A DNA stretch of 54,885 nucleotides. Source: Cellulomonas carbonis (GTDB lineage: Bacteria; Actinomycetota; Actinomycetes; Actinomycetales; Cellulomonadaceae). A program made the translations under genes and the position numbers. The notes under the pieces were generated by a model, which worked only from the letters and a program-made list of their open reading frames with translations, did not search any database and was not told the origin of the DNA. Location: assembly GCF_014636275.1 (NCBI RefSeq), contig NZ_BMEB01000010.1:1-54885 (forward strand), read 5' to 3'. Below are positions 31,670 to 40,839 of this stretch, piece after piece (within the stretch, counting starts at the first letter, position 1; each line of letters starts with the position of its first letter).

Positions 31670-34600
31670 GCCTGACCGAACAGCAGCTAGCTATGCTCGT
31701 CCAGGAAGAGGTGACGGGTATCCAAATACACAACGTCGGGCTCGCGCTGGAGATCTCCGGGCGGCTCGACGTAGAGCGCCTCGCATACGCGGTCGAGGCG
31801 GTCTGTGCGGCCCATCCCTTGCTCCGGTGCCGGGTCGAGTTCGACCAGTCGACGGTTCCGCGGGTCGTGCTTGATCCGACGTCCCCGTCGGATCCCCGCC
31901 CCAGGCTGACCGTCCACCGTACGGCAGCGAAACCCAGTCCTGCTGATCTCAGGGAAGTCTTCGACGCTCGGTTCGACTGGCGGAGCGAGTCCCCGTTCCG
32001 AGCGCACGTTTGGATATCCGGCCCAAAAGAGGCGTCACTCTTGCTGGTGTTTCACCATGCGTTCTTCGACGGACGGTCCGAGGTGGTCTTCCTCGAGGAT
32101 CTCGCGGCTGTGTACAACTCTGGCGACCCGAGCTGCATCCAGTCCGAGACGTCCCCTGCCTACACCGATGACCAGCAGGACGCCGACGAGTTCTGGCTGC
32201 GGCACTTCGCGTCTGCGCCGAGGGATCAGAGCCTGGGGCGCCCGGTGCCGCTGGACGTGACCTACCTGACGCATGTGCACGAGGAGGCGTTGACGCGGGA
32301 GGCCGCCGAGATGATCTGCAGCTACGCGAGGAGTCGCGGCCTCACCGAGTTCAGCATGTGGCTCGGAGTGACAGCCGTCGCGGTGGCGCAGGCGAGTGGG
32401 CAGGACGCGGCTGTCGTCGGCAGCATGGCCTTGGACCCGAGGTTTGCCTCGAGCCGTGCAATCGGGTTGACCTCGATGTTCGTGCCGGTCGTCGTGACTG
32501 CGCCCACCGACCGCTCCATCGGAGACGTGAGCGAAGAAGCGCAGTCGAGGTTCTACGAGGCCTGGCAGCACTGCTTCACCCAACTCTCCCGCATCGCTCG
32601 GATCACGGCACTGCAGCGTCGAGGAACAGGACACCCGGTGACGGGTGTACGACTGAACGTCCAGTATCTCGGCTCGACGACGCTGCACCTCGACGGCGCG
32701 CTCTGCCACCGGATGGACATCCAGCCGGAGCGCTCCATCATGGACCTGACGATCGACGTCCTTCGTTCCGCCGCCGACGTCGACGGTCGGACGCTGAGGT
32801 TCACAGCCAGAGCCGACATCTTCAGCCGCGAAGCGTTGGCGGGGTTCGCGCGCTCGTTCACCGCTCTCGCAAGTGCGGCACTGCGCGCCCCGGACTCGCC
32901 GATCTGCGAACTGGCTCGGGCATACGAGTGCAACGAATCGCCCGTGACCGTCGCGTCACAGAGGAGCGACGTCAGCAGCTCGCCATCACCTGCGGGCGCG
33001 AGCCTGGGCTTCCCAAGGTCTGCGCGCGTGATGCGCAGCGCAACCATCGAGGCAGGATCTGGGCGCACGATGCGGCACTCGCTGCAGCGGATGGTGGACG
33101 AACGCACCGCGTGGCTCGACGCAGTCGGACCACATCCTCTGAAGGTGTCCCACCTCGCGCAACGCGACGTCGACCGCCTGTGTTGGTTCCTCGCATGCCA
33201 TGCACGTGGAGACACCTACATCCCCGTGGACGCGCGCTGGCCGGCCGAACGGAAGGATGCGGCCCTCGCGATCGTCCAGCCCGACGTGGTCGTCGAGCAC
33301 GGAAACCGCGCCAGAGCCCGGACGGCTTCCGGACGACGCGACTCGAGGTCACAGCTCGCCGACACGGCCTACATCACGTTCACGTCCGGATCCACAGGCT
33401 CACCGAAGGCTATACCGACGTCGCGCGCTGGTCTCTGGCACATCGCCAGGACGCTGTTGGACGAGTTCCAACTGAACGACCGTTGCGCGATTGTATCGGT
33501 CTCCCAGCCCTCCTTCGACGTGTCGATCCTCGACATGACCCTCGCAGCACTGGTGGGCGGCGACTGGATCGACGCGCCACCCGAGACGCTTCCCGGCGCC
33601 CGCTTCAACGGCGAGGAGCGACTACTGGTCCAAGCCACGCCCACAGTGCTCAGCAGTCTCTTGAGCGACTGGCCGTTCCCGCCGGAGAGAACAACCATCG
33701 TCTCGGGCGGAGAGGCCTTGACCGCCTCCCTGGCCGATCGCATCCTGCAGACGTCGTGCCGCCTGTTCAACATCTACGGACCAACCGAGTTGTCGGTCTG
33801 GACCACCCTCGCTGAAGTGCTGCCCGGCCAACCGGTCACCGTAGGAAGGCCCCTGCCGGGTCGAACCGTGAGGCTGCTCGGCGAATCGCTCCGACGGGTG
33901 GTCCCCGGCACTCCCGGAGAGTTGTGCATCAGCGGTGTCGGACTCTTCCCTGGTTACCTCAACGGGCCATCGGATGCGTTGGTCGAGGACCCCTACACCC
34001 CCGGGCGGTTGCTCTATCGCACGGGTGACTATGGCATCCACGACCGGCACGGCAACATCGTGTTCGTCGGACGTACGGACGATCAGATCAAGATCCGTGG
34101 TCAACGTGCTGAGCTGTCGGAGGTTCGTTGGGCGGTCACCGACACCCAACTCTGCGAAGAGGTAGCGGTCAAGTTCGCGCCTCCGGAAGACGGGACCCGT
34201 GCTCTCCTTTCGGTCTATGTCACGGGCCTCCGATGCAATCCCGGCGAGTTGTGGACGCGGCTCGAAGAGAGACTCCCGGAGTACATGCTTCCTGACGAGA
34301 TAGTCGTCCTCGAGCGCTTTCCGAGAACTACGACGGACAAGATCGATCTCTCAGCACTGGCCTCCCGCGGTGCAAGAGTGTGGCGCCGTACCGCAGCGCC
34401 GTGCGCCGCTGACGGAGAACAGCGGACCGTCGTCCCATCGCAGCTCGCGGACATCTGGCGATCCGTGCTTGGCTCTCCGAGCGACGACGGAGCAGCAGAG
34501 GATTTCTACGCAGCAGGCGGGAACTCCCTCAGTGCCCTCACGCTCGTCCGACGTGTGCAGGACGCCTACAGGGTCACGCTTGACCTCAAGGAGTTCCTCC

Positions 34601-35886
34601 GGGCACCGAGCCTCTCCCGCCTGCACCAGCTCGTTCAGCACGGACGACCGCAGGAGCTCGAGGCACCACCTTCAGCCGCGCTGACGGCGGGCCAACGGGG
34701 TCGTCTCGAGTACCGACGGCAGACGACGACGTCGGCCGTGTCACCGGAAGCGGACATGCTGCGGCTGGTGTACCGACTGAGCGATGGCGTCGAGGTCGAC
34801 GCCATCAGGGAGGCGTGGTCGGCCCTCGTGGAACGCCACGACGCCCTGAGATGCTACGTAACCGATGAAGGCGTTCAGTCGACGGTCGGCGCGAGCGCGC
34901 GCTTCGAGGTAATGCGGGTCGGACGGCCGGACGACGTGCCGACCGTGTTCACGACCATGCGCTTCACCCGCGCGAGCACCAGCACGATGACGCTGGCGAC
35001 AGTTGAGGGACCCGCGTCCTCCGCATACCTCTGCATCGGCCTGAACAGGCTCTTCGTCGACGGCGCGAGCGTGTCGGTGATCAAGCGGGATCTGAGCGGC
35101 ATGCTCCGTGGGCAGCCGCCCTCCGTCCCCCCGGAGAGCTGGCTTCACTGGTGCGTCGAGCAGTCGACCGCAGATCGGGACGCAGACCTGGCTGCGTTGA
35201 GATCCGACCTCGCTGGCCGACCCCTGTCGGGCGGCTTCCCCAATCGGCCACGGCCATCGTCCCCGGTGCGGTCCCGGATGTTCACTGGCACGTCTTCCGG
35301 CGTCATGGATCCGCCGGGGCCCGATGCTCCCGTCGGTGCCACACGCGAGCCGGCCGTGTCGGTGCTGATCGCGGCCGCGGCCGCGGCGCACAAGGTGTTC
35401 GGGGAGCCCGTGTGGCAGATCGGCATGCTGTTCGCCAATCGGCAGGACAGCTCAGCCGCGGTCGCCGTCGGCAACTTCTCGAACGTCGTGCCGGTGATCC
35501 TCCCGCCCGATCACCGAGGGCCGCCGTCCTGGGACATCGCTCTCGCACGGGCGAGCAGGCGGCAGGGTCTGCCTCTTGCAACGGCCTATCAGGTCCTGGA
35601 GCCGTCTAGTTATCCCTTCCCGTGGCGCCAGCCCCAGCTGCTCCTGAGCGTCACCTACGGTGCAGAAGAGGCTGGTGACGCGGAACCGACGCTCCTCGAA
35701 GCGGACTGTCGCCTTCCACCCGCCGTCGAGCCCTCGGCGAGTCTCTTCGTCCATGCCTCGCTCGGGCGCACCGGACGGGTGAGCGTCCTGACCGAAGGTG
35801 CTGAGGGCGTCTACTCCGCAGGGGAGTGCTCGGATTTCGCATCCGCCGCCGTGGGCGAGCTGATAGCGCAGAGGGAGGGGAGCTAG
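31666..35886 (+). CDS. NRPS, C-A-T-C (glycine-like A domain, degenerate terminal C)
   Basis: A 1406-residue synthetase. C1 (about 1-420) has an intact HHAFFDGRS near residue 129. The A domain (about 450-905) has TFTSGSTGSPKAIPTS, SQPSFDVSILDM, FNIYGPTELSVW, YRTGDYGIHD and FPRTTTDKID. The part before A3 is shorter than usual. My code is D-V-L-Q-V-G-I-V-W-K, close to glycine (DILQLGLIWK). The T domain has GGNSLSAL near 950. C2 (1005-1400) has NRLFVDGAS where HHxxxDG is expected, losing both histidines, so it is probably inactive or a recruitment platform. Starting with a C domain, it must accept a unit from another protein; the adjacent RiPP genes or the A-PCP could supply it. Confidence 0.93.
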   Translation: MSLTEQQLAMLVQEEVTGIQIHNVGLALEISGRLDVERLAYAVEAVCAAHPLLRCRVEFDQSTVPRVVLDPTSPSDPRPRLTVHRTAAKPSPADLREVFDARFDWRSESPFRAHVWISGPKEASLLLVFHHAFFDGRSEVVFLEDLAAVYNSGDPSCIQSETSPAYTDDQQDADEFWLRHFASAPRDQSLGRPVPLDVTYLTHVHEEALTREAAEMICSYARSRGLTEFSMWLGVTAVAVAQASGQDAAVVGSMALDPRFASSRAIGLTSMFVPVVVTAPTDRSIGDVSEEAQSRFYEAWQHCFTQLSRIARITALQRRGTGHPVTGVRLNVQYLGSTTLHLDGALCHRMDIQPERSIMDLTIDVLRSAADVDGRTLRFTARADIFSREALAGFARSFTALASAALRAPDSPICELARAYECNESPVTVASQRSDVSSSPSPAGASLGFPRSARVMRSATIEAGSGRTMRHSLQRMVDERTAWLDAVGPHPLKVSHLAQRDVDRLCWFLACHARGDTYIPVDARWPAERKDAALAIVQPDVVVEHGNRARARTASGRRDSRSQLADTAYITFTSGSTGSPKAIPTSRAGLWHIARTLLDEFQLNDRCAIVSVSQPSFDVSILDMTLAALVGGDWIDAPPETLPGARFNGEERLLVQATPTVLSSLLSDWPFPPERTTIVSGGEALTASLADRILQTSCRLFNIYGPTELSVWTTLAEVLPGQPVTVGRPLPGRTVRLLGESLRRVVPGTPGELCISGVGLFPGYLNGPSDALVEDPYTPGRLLYRTGDYGIHDRHGNIVFVGRTDDQIKIRGQRAELSEVRWAVTDTQLCEEVAVKFAPPEDGTRALLSVYVTGLRCNPGELWTRLEERLPEYMLPDEIVVLERFPRTTTDKIDLSALASRGARVWRRTAAPCAADGEQRTVVPSQLADIWRSVLGSPSDDGAAEDFYAAGGNSLSALTLVRRVQDAYRVTLDLKEFLRAPSLSRLHQLVQHGRPQELEAPPSAALTAGQRGRLEYRRQTTTSAVSPEADMLRLVYRLSDGVEVDAIREAWSALVERHDALRCYVTDEGVQSTVGASARFEVMRVGRPDDVPTVFTTMRFTRASTSTMTLATVEGPASSAYLCIGLNRLFVDGASVSVIKRDLSGMLRGQPPSVPPESWLHWCVEQSTADRDADLAALRSDLAGRPLSGGFPNRPRPSSPVRSRMFTGTSSGVMDPPGPDAPVGATREPAVSVLIAAAAAAHKVFGEPVWQIGMLFANRQDSSAAVAVGNFSNVVPVILPPDHRGPPSWDIALARASRRQGLPLATAYQVLEPSSYPFPWRQPQLLLSVTYGAEEAGDAEPTLLEADCRLPPAVEPSASLFVHASLGRTGRVSVLTEGAEGVYSAGECSDFASAAVGELIAQREGS

Positions 35887-35888
35887 CG

Positions 35889-36641
35889 GTGGCCGGAGCT
35901 CGCACTCAGGAGGACGAGGTGTTCGACGACGACTTCCGCTACTTCCACGAAGTGATGTGCCCCCCTGCACGGACTGAAGCGGAGGTGCGTTCTATCAACG
36001 ACCTGATCGACGAGCACAGGCGAGGTTCCGTGAGCGTCCTCGACCTCGGATGCGGATGGGGCAGACTGACCAATCGACTAGCGTCGCCCCCGTACAACTT
36101 CAACGTCCTCGGTGTGGACATCCAGGACGCATACCTCAGGTCAGCCAAAACGGATGGCCCAGCCGAATATGTGCGCCAGGACATCCGTCACCTGGACCTC
36201 GAGCGCAAGTTCGACGTGGCCATCAACTGGAACACGGGGTTCTCGTACTACTCGGATGAGGTGAACGAGTCGATCCTGCGACGAGCAGCCGACCACCTCG
36301 TCCCGGGCGGCCTTCTTCTCCTCGACATCATCGCCTACGACTACGTGGTCCGTTACTTCCGCGAGTTCATGGAGGTGCGCCGTGGTGACGACGTGCAGAC
36401 CGACCGACTCAGCTGGGACGCGCCGACGTCCCGGCTCCGACAGTGGCGCGACATCAGCCGTGACGGTCGACGATCGTCCTTCTTCTTCGAGACCAGGCTC
36501 TACCCCGCCAGCGAGATGCATGGACTGCTGGGACGAGTCGGTCTCACCACGACCGCGGTCCTCGACGAGCGTGGCGCCGACTACTCTCGTGACAGCTCCC
36601 GACTCGTGGTGGTGGCGGTCAAGAGAAGCAGGTCGGCGTGA
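35889..36641 (+). CDS. Class I SAM-dependent methyltransferase
   Basis: A 250-residue methyltransferase, GTG start 2 bp after the NRPS stop. Motif I SVLDLGCGWGRLTNRLA lies near residues 48-64, motif II is NVLGVDIQDAYL, motif III-like EYVRQDIRHLDL, and motif IV KFDVAINWNTGFSYY. LVPGGLLLLDII is the post-motif strand. All SAM-binding residues look intact, unlike the protein at 30709. It could methylate the peptide or the hydroxylated amine nitrogen/oxygen; the substrate is not evident. The stop overlaps the next start as GTGA. Confidence 0.9.
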   Translation: MAGARTQEDEVFDDDFRYFHEVMCPPARTEAEVRSINDLIDEHRRGSVSVLDLGCGWGRLTNRLASPPYNFNVLGVDIQDAYLRSAKTDGPAEYVRQDIRHLDLERKFDVAINWNTGFSYYSDEVNESILRRAADHLVPGGLLLLDIIAYDYVVRYFREFMEVRRGDDVQTDRLSWDAPTSRLRQWRDISRDGRRSSFFFETRLYPASEMHGLLGRVGLTTTAVLDERGADYSRDSSRLVVVAVKRSRSA

Positions 36642-37348
36642 CGACCCTCCTGTCTCTCGAATCACCGCTGCTCGAGCTTCGGTTCGCCGATCGATTCGAC
36701 GCCGCACCGCTGCAGCCGCGCGTGAGACACCGCATCGATCCCTTCGCACCAGGTCTGGGTCCGGGCGTCGAGAGTCTGACCGGAGCGCTGCGATCGTCGC
36801 TGGAGTCGGCGGGTCAGCGTGACGAGCCGTGCCTCGTCGTCGCGCACTGCGCTGCCGTGGGACTGGGAAGGCGATGTGCACAGCTGCTGCAGGCCTCCGC
36901 AACGCCGGTGGAAGGTCTGTGGCTGCGGACTCCCGCCGCTGGCGATGCACCCGCGGTCGTCTCCGACTGCATCAACGGCCTGCTCGCCCAGCTCGACGGC
37001 TCTGTCGGCGCGGCCACGGGACCGGTCGGCCTCCGAGTTCCGGTCGCGCACTCCTCGTCCTCACCCGAAAACTGGGCGGAGTACAACGCCGTGGCCGGTT
37101 CGCTCCACGGCGAGATGGTGGACAGCTTGCGGGAGGGGCTTTGGAACCGCGCGGCGTTAGCAGGCCTCGGCGAGGCTGCCCGCACTGACCTGATCGAGGC
37201 ACTTATAGCCCATGCGTGGCAGTACACGGCGTTCATCGCCGTCTGCGCAGTGAGCCTTACGGCTGACCCGTTCCCGGGCGAGCGGGTGATTCCCCGGGAC
37301 GACGTCGAGGATCCCCCGATCCGTCGACTGCGATCGGGTGCACGATGA
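36638..37348 (+). CDS. Thioesterase-like protein with putative cysteine nucleophile
   Basis: A 236-residue protein without a clear family. CLVVAHCAAVGLGRRCAQLL near residues 65-84 aligns in pattern with the nucleophile elbow of NRPS thioesterases (GHSMGGxLAxxxAxxL), with C71 in place of serine, and VEGLWLRTP resembles the next strand. I cannot identify the catalytic histidine. If correct, it would be the only release-type enzyme in the cluster, since no NRPS protein here ends in a TE domain. Overlaps on both sides (GTGA, ATGA) place it firmly in the operon. Another possibility is a degenerate carrier-interacting protein. Confidence 0.5.
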   Translation: MTTLLSLESPLLELRFADRFDAAPLQPRVRHRIDPFAPGLGPGVESLTGALRSSLESAGQRDEPCLVVAHCAAVGLGRRCAQLLQASATPVEGLWLRTPAAGDAPAVVSDCINGLLAQLDGSVGAATGPVGLRVPVAHSSSSPENWAEYNAVAGSLHGEMVDSLREGLWNRAALAGLGEAARTDLIEALIAHAWQYTAFIAVCAVSLTADPFPGERVIPRDDVEDPPIRRLRSGAR

Positions 37349-38826
37349 GACACGCTCTTTCGCCCGCAGAGCTCGCTACTTGGCTGGACGTGCACTCCCG
37401 GCCCTCTCCGGATGGCGCCTACAGCATCATGCAGGCGTGGATCGGCGCGCACCGGCCCGACCTCGAAAGGCTTCGGGGAGCGGTGGAGATCCTCATCCAG
37501 GAGGTGGCGGCGTTCTCGGTTCGCTTCGTCACCGCCGGCGGTGAGACCTGGCGTGAGTGCGATCCGACCATCACTGCTGACGCCGTGCTGCGCACGACGG
37601 CGCTGCCCGACTCGGACCCGCCCTCGCTGGAGTCGGTGCTCGGTGAGCTACATCGCAGTTGGCGACCGGAGGAGCTGGCACACGCTCCTCTCCTCACGGT
37701 GGAGGTGATTCTCTGGCCGCAGCAGACAGCCATTGCGATCCGAGGTCATCACCTGGCGGCGGACGGAGTCGCACTGTCGACGCTGCGAGAACGGCTGGAG
37801 TCGTCGTTCTCCCGCGCGGTCACGTATCGGCCGTCGTGGTCGAGAGGCGTCTCGGCTCCCGGGGAAGTCGTGCAGGCGGTTGTCGGGGCGAGCGACAGCC
37901 GTCACGGCTCGGCAGCGCTTGTCGGTCGGGCGTCGCTGAAATCGGGAACGGTCGACGAAGTTCTCGGCGAGGCCCGTCGTGCCGGTGTGACGCCGGCAGT
38001 GCTTCTCGTCGCGCGCGTCGTGCAGGCGTTGGAGGGGAAGGACATCCCACAGCAGATCCTGGGTGTCCCCACCAGACTTGACCATGACGATTCAATCCGC
38101 CATGCAACCGTCTCCCTTCCGGTCCTCAACGGGTTGCACGACCTCCAACAGCTTCCGCTGGAAGCCATCTACGACGCGGTGCGGCGTCGCATGCTGGATC
38201 ATCTGGATCGCCTGAACGGCGGTCAGGGCGCACCGCGGTTCACACGCGGTTCCGCCATCGACCCCCTGGACGTCTGCGTGAACTACATGTCGTCGGCGAC
38301 CGCTCCTCTGAAGCTCGGGGACTGGCGCGGTGAGGCAGTTGAGAGCCCGAACCCGTCGTGCCTGTATCCGCTGATGGTGCAGTGGAAGCCCTCGAACCGT
38401 GGTGCGGAGCTCCTGATCGCTTCCGACCACACAGATCGAGTGACCGCCGTGACCGCCTTCGCGCGCGACCTGGTGGGCTCCTTGACCCAGGCGCCGGTGA
38501 ACGCAACGGCCTGGCAGCTCGGGCCCACGCCAGTTGCGGAGCAGGAACCGGACGCAGGGCATCCGCGTGGTCCGTCCCGGCCGGTCGTGGGAGAAGCCGC
38601 ACCCGATGCCGCAGCGGTATCGCGGATAGTCCGTCTCTTCCGCGAGATGCTGCCGCCGGGAAGCGCCGTGTCAGCGGACACGGACTTTTTCAGGGCCGGA
38701 GGAAACTCTCTCTCCGCTCTGGCGGTCCTGTACCGCCTCGCGCAGGTCGAAGGCATCGATCCGCCCCGTCTCTACGACCTAAAGCAATGCCCTACACCTC
38801 GCCTGCTGGCTGAGCGAATCAGATGA
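37345..38826 (+). CDS. NRPS C-T didomain
   Basis: A 493-residue protein. The condensation domain (about 1-400) has an intact IRGHHLAADGVALS at residues 132-145 and a terminal region LYPLMVQWKPSNRGAELLIA. The carrier domain at the C-terminus has TDFFRAGGNSLSALAVL near 445-460. There is no adenylation domain, so its carrier must be loaded in trans, perhaps by the A-PCP or one of the large proteins, or it hands over a unit made elsewhere. Start overlaps the TE-like gene as ATGA, and its stop overlaps the hydroxylase start as ATGA. Confidence 0.9.
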   Translation: MRHALSPAELATWLDVHSRPSPDGAYSIMQAWIGAHRPDLERLRGAVEILIQEVAAFSVRFVTAGGETWRECDPTITADAVLRTTALPDSDPPSLESVLGELHRSWRPEELAHAPLLTVEVILWPQQTAIAIRGHHLAADGVALSTLRERLESSFSRAVTYRPSWSRGVSAPGEVVQAVVGASDSRHGSAALVGRASLKSGTVDEVLGEARRAGVTPAVLLVARVVQALEGKDIPQQILGVPTRLDHDDSIRHATVSLPVLNGLHDLQQLPLEAIYDAVRRRMLDHLDRLNGGQGAPRFTRGSAIDPLDVCVNYMSSATAPLKLGDWRGEAVESPNPSCLYPLMVQWKPSNRGAELLIASDHTDRVTAVTAFARDLVGSLTQAPVNATAWQLGPTPVAEQEPDAGHPRGPSRPVVGEAAPDAAAVSRIVRLFREMLPPGSAVSADTDFFRAGGNSLSALAVLYRLAQVEGIDPPRLYDLKQCPTPRLLAERIR

Positions 38827-40136
38827 GCGCCACAATGGGCGCGCAGTCGCCGAGCGGAGTGACCGTGACCGACGTGTGCGTTGTCGGCCTCGGACCCGCC
38901 AATCTGGCACTCGCCATAGCACTGAAGGACGCGGGGATTGATGTCACCGTCCTGGAGAAGGAGCCGAGCTTCACCTGGCACAGGGAGGCGCTCCTGCCGG
39001 GGACGAGGATGCAGGTCCACTTTCTCAAAGACCTCGTCACACCTCGGGACCCTACGCATCCACTGACATTCGTCAACTATCTCCACGAGGTCGGTGCCTT
39101 TGAGTCGTTCGTGAACGCAGCGCACACGACCGCGACGCGGGAGCTGTTTCACGAGTACCTGTGCTGGTCAGCGGATGCGATCAAGGATGTGTGCACCTTC
39201 GCACGTACGGTCACGTCGATCGCCCGATGCACGTACTCCGATCTGTGGACGGTCAGGTCCGAACCAGCCGGTGCGGCGGCGGGCCACGGTGACGTCGGAC
39301 CGCACGAGGTGAGAGCTCGGGTGGTGGTGCTCGGGGTCGGCTCGGAGCCGCACATGCCGGGTGGTGTCGCGAGGTCCCGGCGTGTGCTGCACAGCGCCAA
39401 CGCATCCCAGTTGCCAGGCCTGCAGGACCGTATCGACGGCCCGATCGGGGTCCTCGGCGCCGGCCAGAGCGCGGCGGAGGTCCTGTTGATGCTGCTCCGG
39501 CGTCATAACGGGACGTCAGACTTCGAGCACTACTTCCACCCGTACGGGATGATGCGCGCCGATGACAATCCGTTCGCGAACGAGCTCTTCGACCGGACCG
39601 GCCCCGAGGTGATGTTCGGTGCCAAGGACTCGGTGCGGAGCGCATGGCGAAGCGCGCACGCGAACACGAACTACGGAGTCGTGGATGCGGACACGCTGCA
39701 GCGGCTCTACGACACCATTCAGGACCACCGCCTTGCCGGCGGTGCGCGATACACCGCGTGGCGCGGCTCGACCCTAAACGCGGTCACGGAGAAAGATGGG
39801 CACGTCGAGGTGTTGCTGGAGGACCACTCCGGTAAGCGCGTCCTGAGACGTGTGGCACTGCTCCTCTGCGCCACGGGGTACAGGCCTGTCGACCTCCGCC
39901 CCCTCCTGTCGGACCCTTCACTCCGGCTCAGCTGGGCTGACGGCGCTCCCCTTCTCACGGCACATTTCGAGGCTGTCGACGTCTTGGGTCGCCCGATCGA
40001 GAATCTGCTCATCCATGGAGCGCACGCCGAGCCGAGCCATGGGCTCGGTGTGGGACTCGTCAGCAACATCGCCACGCGGGCAGGTGCGATGGCGTCACGA
40101 ATCAAAGCGCTTCTCCGGACGGGGAGGGCGGCATAG
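38823..40136 (+). CDS. ktzI-like: L-ornithine/lysine N-monooxygenase (KtzI/SidA type)
   Basis: A 437-residue flavin N-hydroxylase. FAD site is VCVVGLGPANLALAIAL near residue 20. The substrate/FAD region has FTWHREALLPGTRMQVHFLK and LVTPRDPTHPLTFVNYL. The NADPH site is GVLGAGQSAAEVLLML near residue 212. LLCATGYRP is the late signature near residue 349. It N-hydroxylates the side-chain amine. Because the next gene is a KtzT-type piperazate synthase, L-ornithine to N5-hydroxy-L-ornithine is the likely reaction, as in kutzneride biosynthesis. ATGA overlap with the C-T gene. Confidence 0.92.
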   Translation: MSATMGAQSPSGVTVTDVCVVGLGPANLALAIALKDAGIDVTVLEKEPSFTWHREALLPGTRMQVHFLKDLVTPRDPTHPLTFVNYLHEVGAFESFVNAAHTTATRELFHEYLCWSADAIKDVCTFARTVTSIARCTYSDLWTVRSEPAGAAAGHGDVGPHEVRARVVVLGVGSEPHMPGGVARSRRVLHSANASQLPGLQDRIDGPIGVLGAGQSAAEVLLMLLRRHNGTSDFEHYFHPYGMMRADDNPFANELFDRTGPEVMFGAKDSVRSAWRSAHANTNYGVVDADTLQRLYDTIQDHRLAGGARYTAWRGSTLNAVTEKDGHVEVLLEDHSGKRVLRRVALLLCATGYRPVDLRPLLSDPSLRLSWADGAPLLTAHFEAVDVLGRPIENLLIHGAHAEPSHGLGVGLVSNIATRAGAMASRIKALLRTGRAA

Positions 40137-40828
40137 TGCTAGTCCCACGGAAGTACCAGGCGCCGGATCAATCGCACGTCCTGCAAGTCATCGAAGACTT
40201 CCCACTGGCGACTCTGATCACCGCTGCCCCGGACATCCATGTCTCGCAAGTGCCGATCGTCGCTGATCGTTCGGCGACGCGCGGCGCCGGCGCTCAGTCG
40301 AGCGCTACGGGAGGTGTGCGCCTGCGCGGACATATGAACCGCGCCAATCCCCACGCGAGGTCCGCGGCGGACGGTGCTGCGGCATACCTGGTGTTCAACG
40401 GGCCGAACGGCTATGTCTCACCCTCCGTCTACACCACCAGGCCCTCGGCGCCGACGTGGAACTTCGTGACGGTGCACGTGACCGGAGCACTGCGGTGGCT
40501 GGACCGCCCGGCGGACGCGCGAGCCGTCGTGACCGACACCGCTGATCGATTCGAGCAGAAGTTCGGACCCGGCGAATGGCGGGCCGACCTCCACACCTCC
40601 TACATCGAGCAGCTCCTTCCTGGTGTTCGTGCGTTCGAGCTGGAGGATCTCCGCTTCGATGCGATGTACAAGCTCAGTCAGGAGCTCGCTCCTGACCAGC
40701 GTGCCCACGTGGCCGAGTCTTTGAAGAGCAGATCGGGATCTGCAGAGGAGTGCGGGCTCCTCATGGAGAGGTTGAGCGGGGCGAATTCAGGCGACGTCGT
40801 GTCACCACCGTTCTCGTCGGTCGACTAG
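40136..40828 (+). CDS. ktzT-like: Piperazate synthase (KtzT-like, PaiB-family fold)
   Basis: A 230-residue protein often auto-annotated as a PaiB-type regulator or FMN-binding protein. It starts LVPRKYQAPDQSHVLQVI and has LRGHMNRANPHAR, the conserved GHMNRANPH motif, then GPNGYVSPSVYTTRPSAPTW, a VxVHVTGALRW strand, and MYKLSQELAPDQR near the C-terminus. This matches the KtzT pattern as I recall it: a heme enzyme that forms the N-N bond of L-piperazate from N5-hydroxy-L-ornithine. Immediately behind a KtzI-like hydroxylase, this reading is strong. GTG start overlaps the hydroxylase stop by one base. Confidence 0.88.
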   Translation: MLVPRKYQAPDQSHVLQVIEDFPLATLITAAPDIHVSQVPIVADRSATRGAGAQSSATGGVRLRGHMNRANPHARSAADGAAAYLVFNGPNGYVSPSVYTTRPSAPTWNFVTVHVTGALRWLDRPADARAVVTDTADRFEQKFGPGEWRADLHTSYIEQLLPGVRAFELEDLRFDAMYKLSQELAPDQRAHVAESLKSRSGSAEECGLLMERLSGANSGDVVSPPFSSVD

Positions 40829-40839
40829 GGGGAGGACCC

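Noticed and set aside
38823..40136. Hydroxamate siderophore hydroxylase
   Set aside because: Family fits, but no hydroxyornithine acyltransferase or siderophore uptake gene is present and the KtzT-like partner gives a better explanation.
40136..40828. PaiB-type transcriptional regulator
   Set aside because: Fold family fits, but GHMNRANPH and overlap with a KtzI-like hydroxylase point to piperazate synthase.
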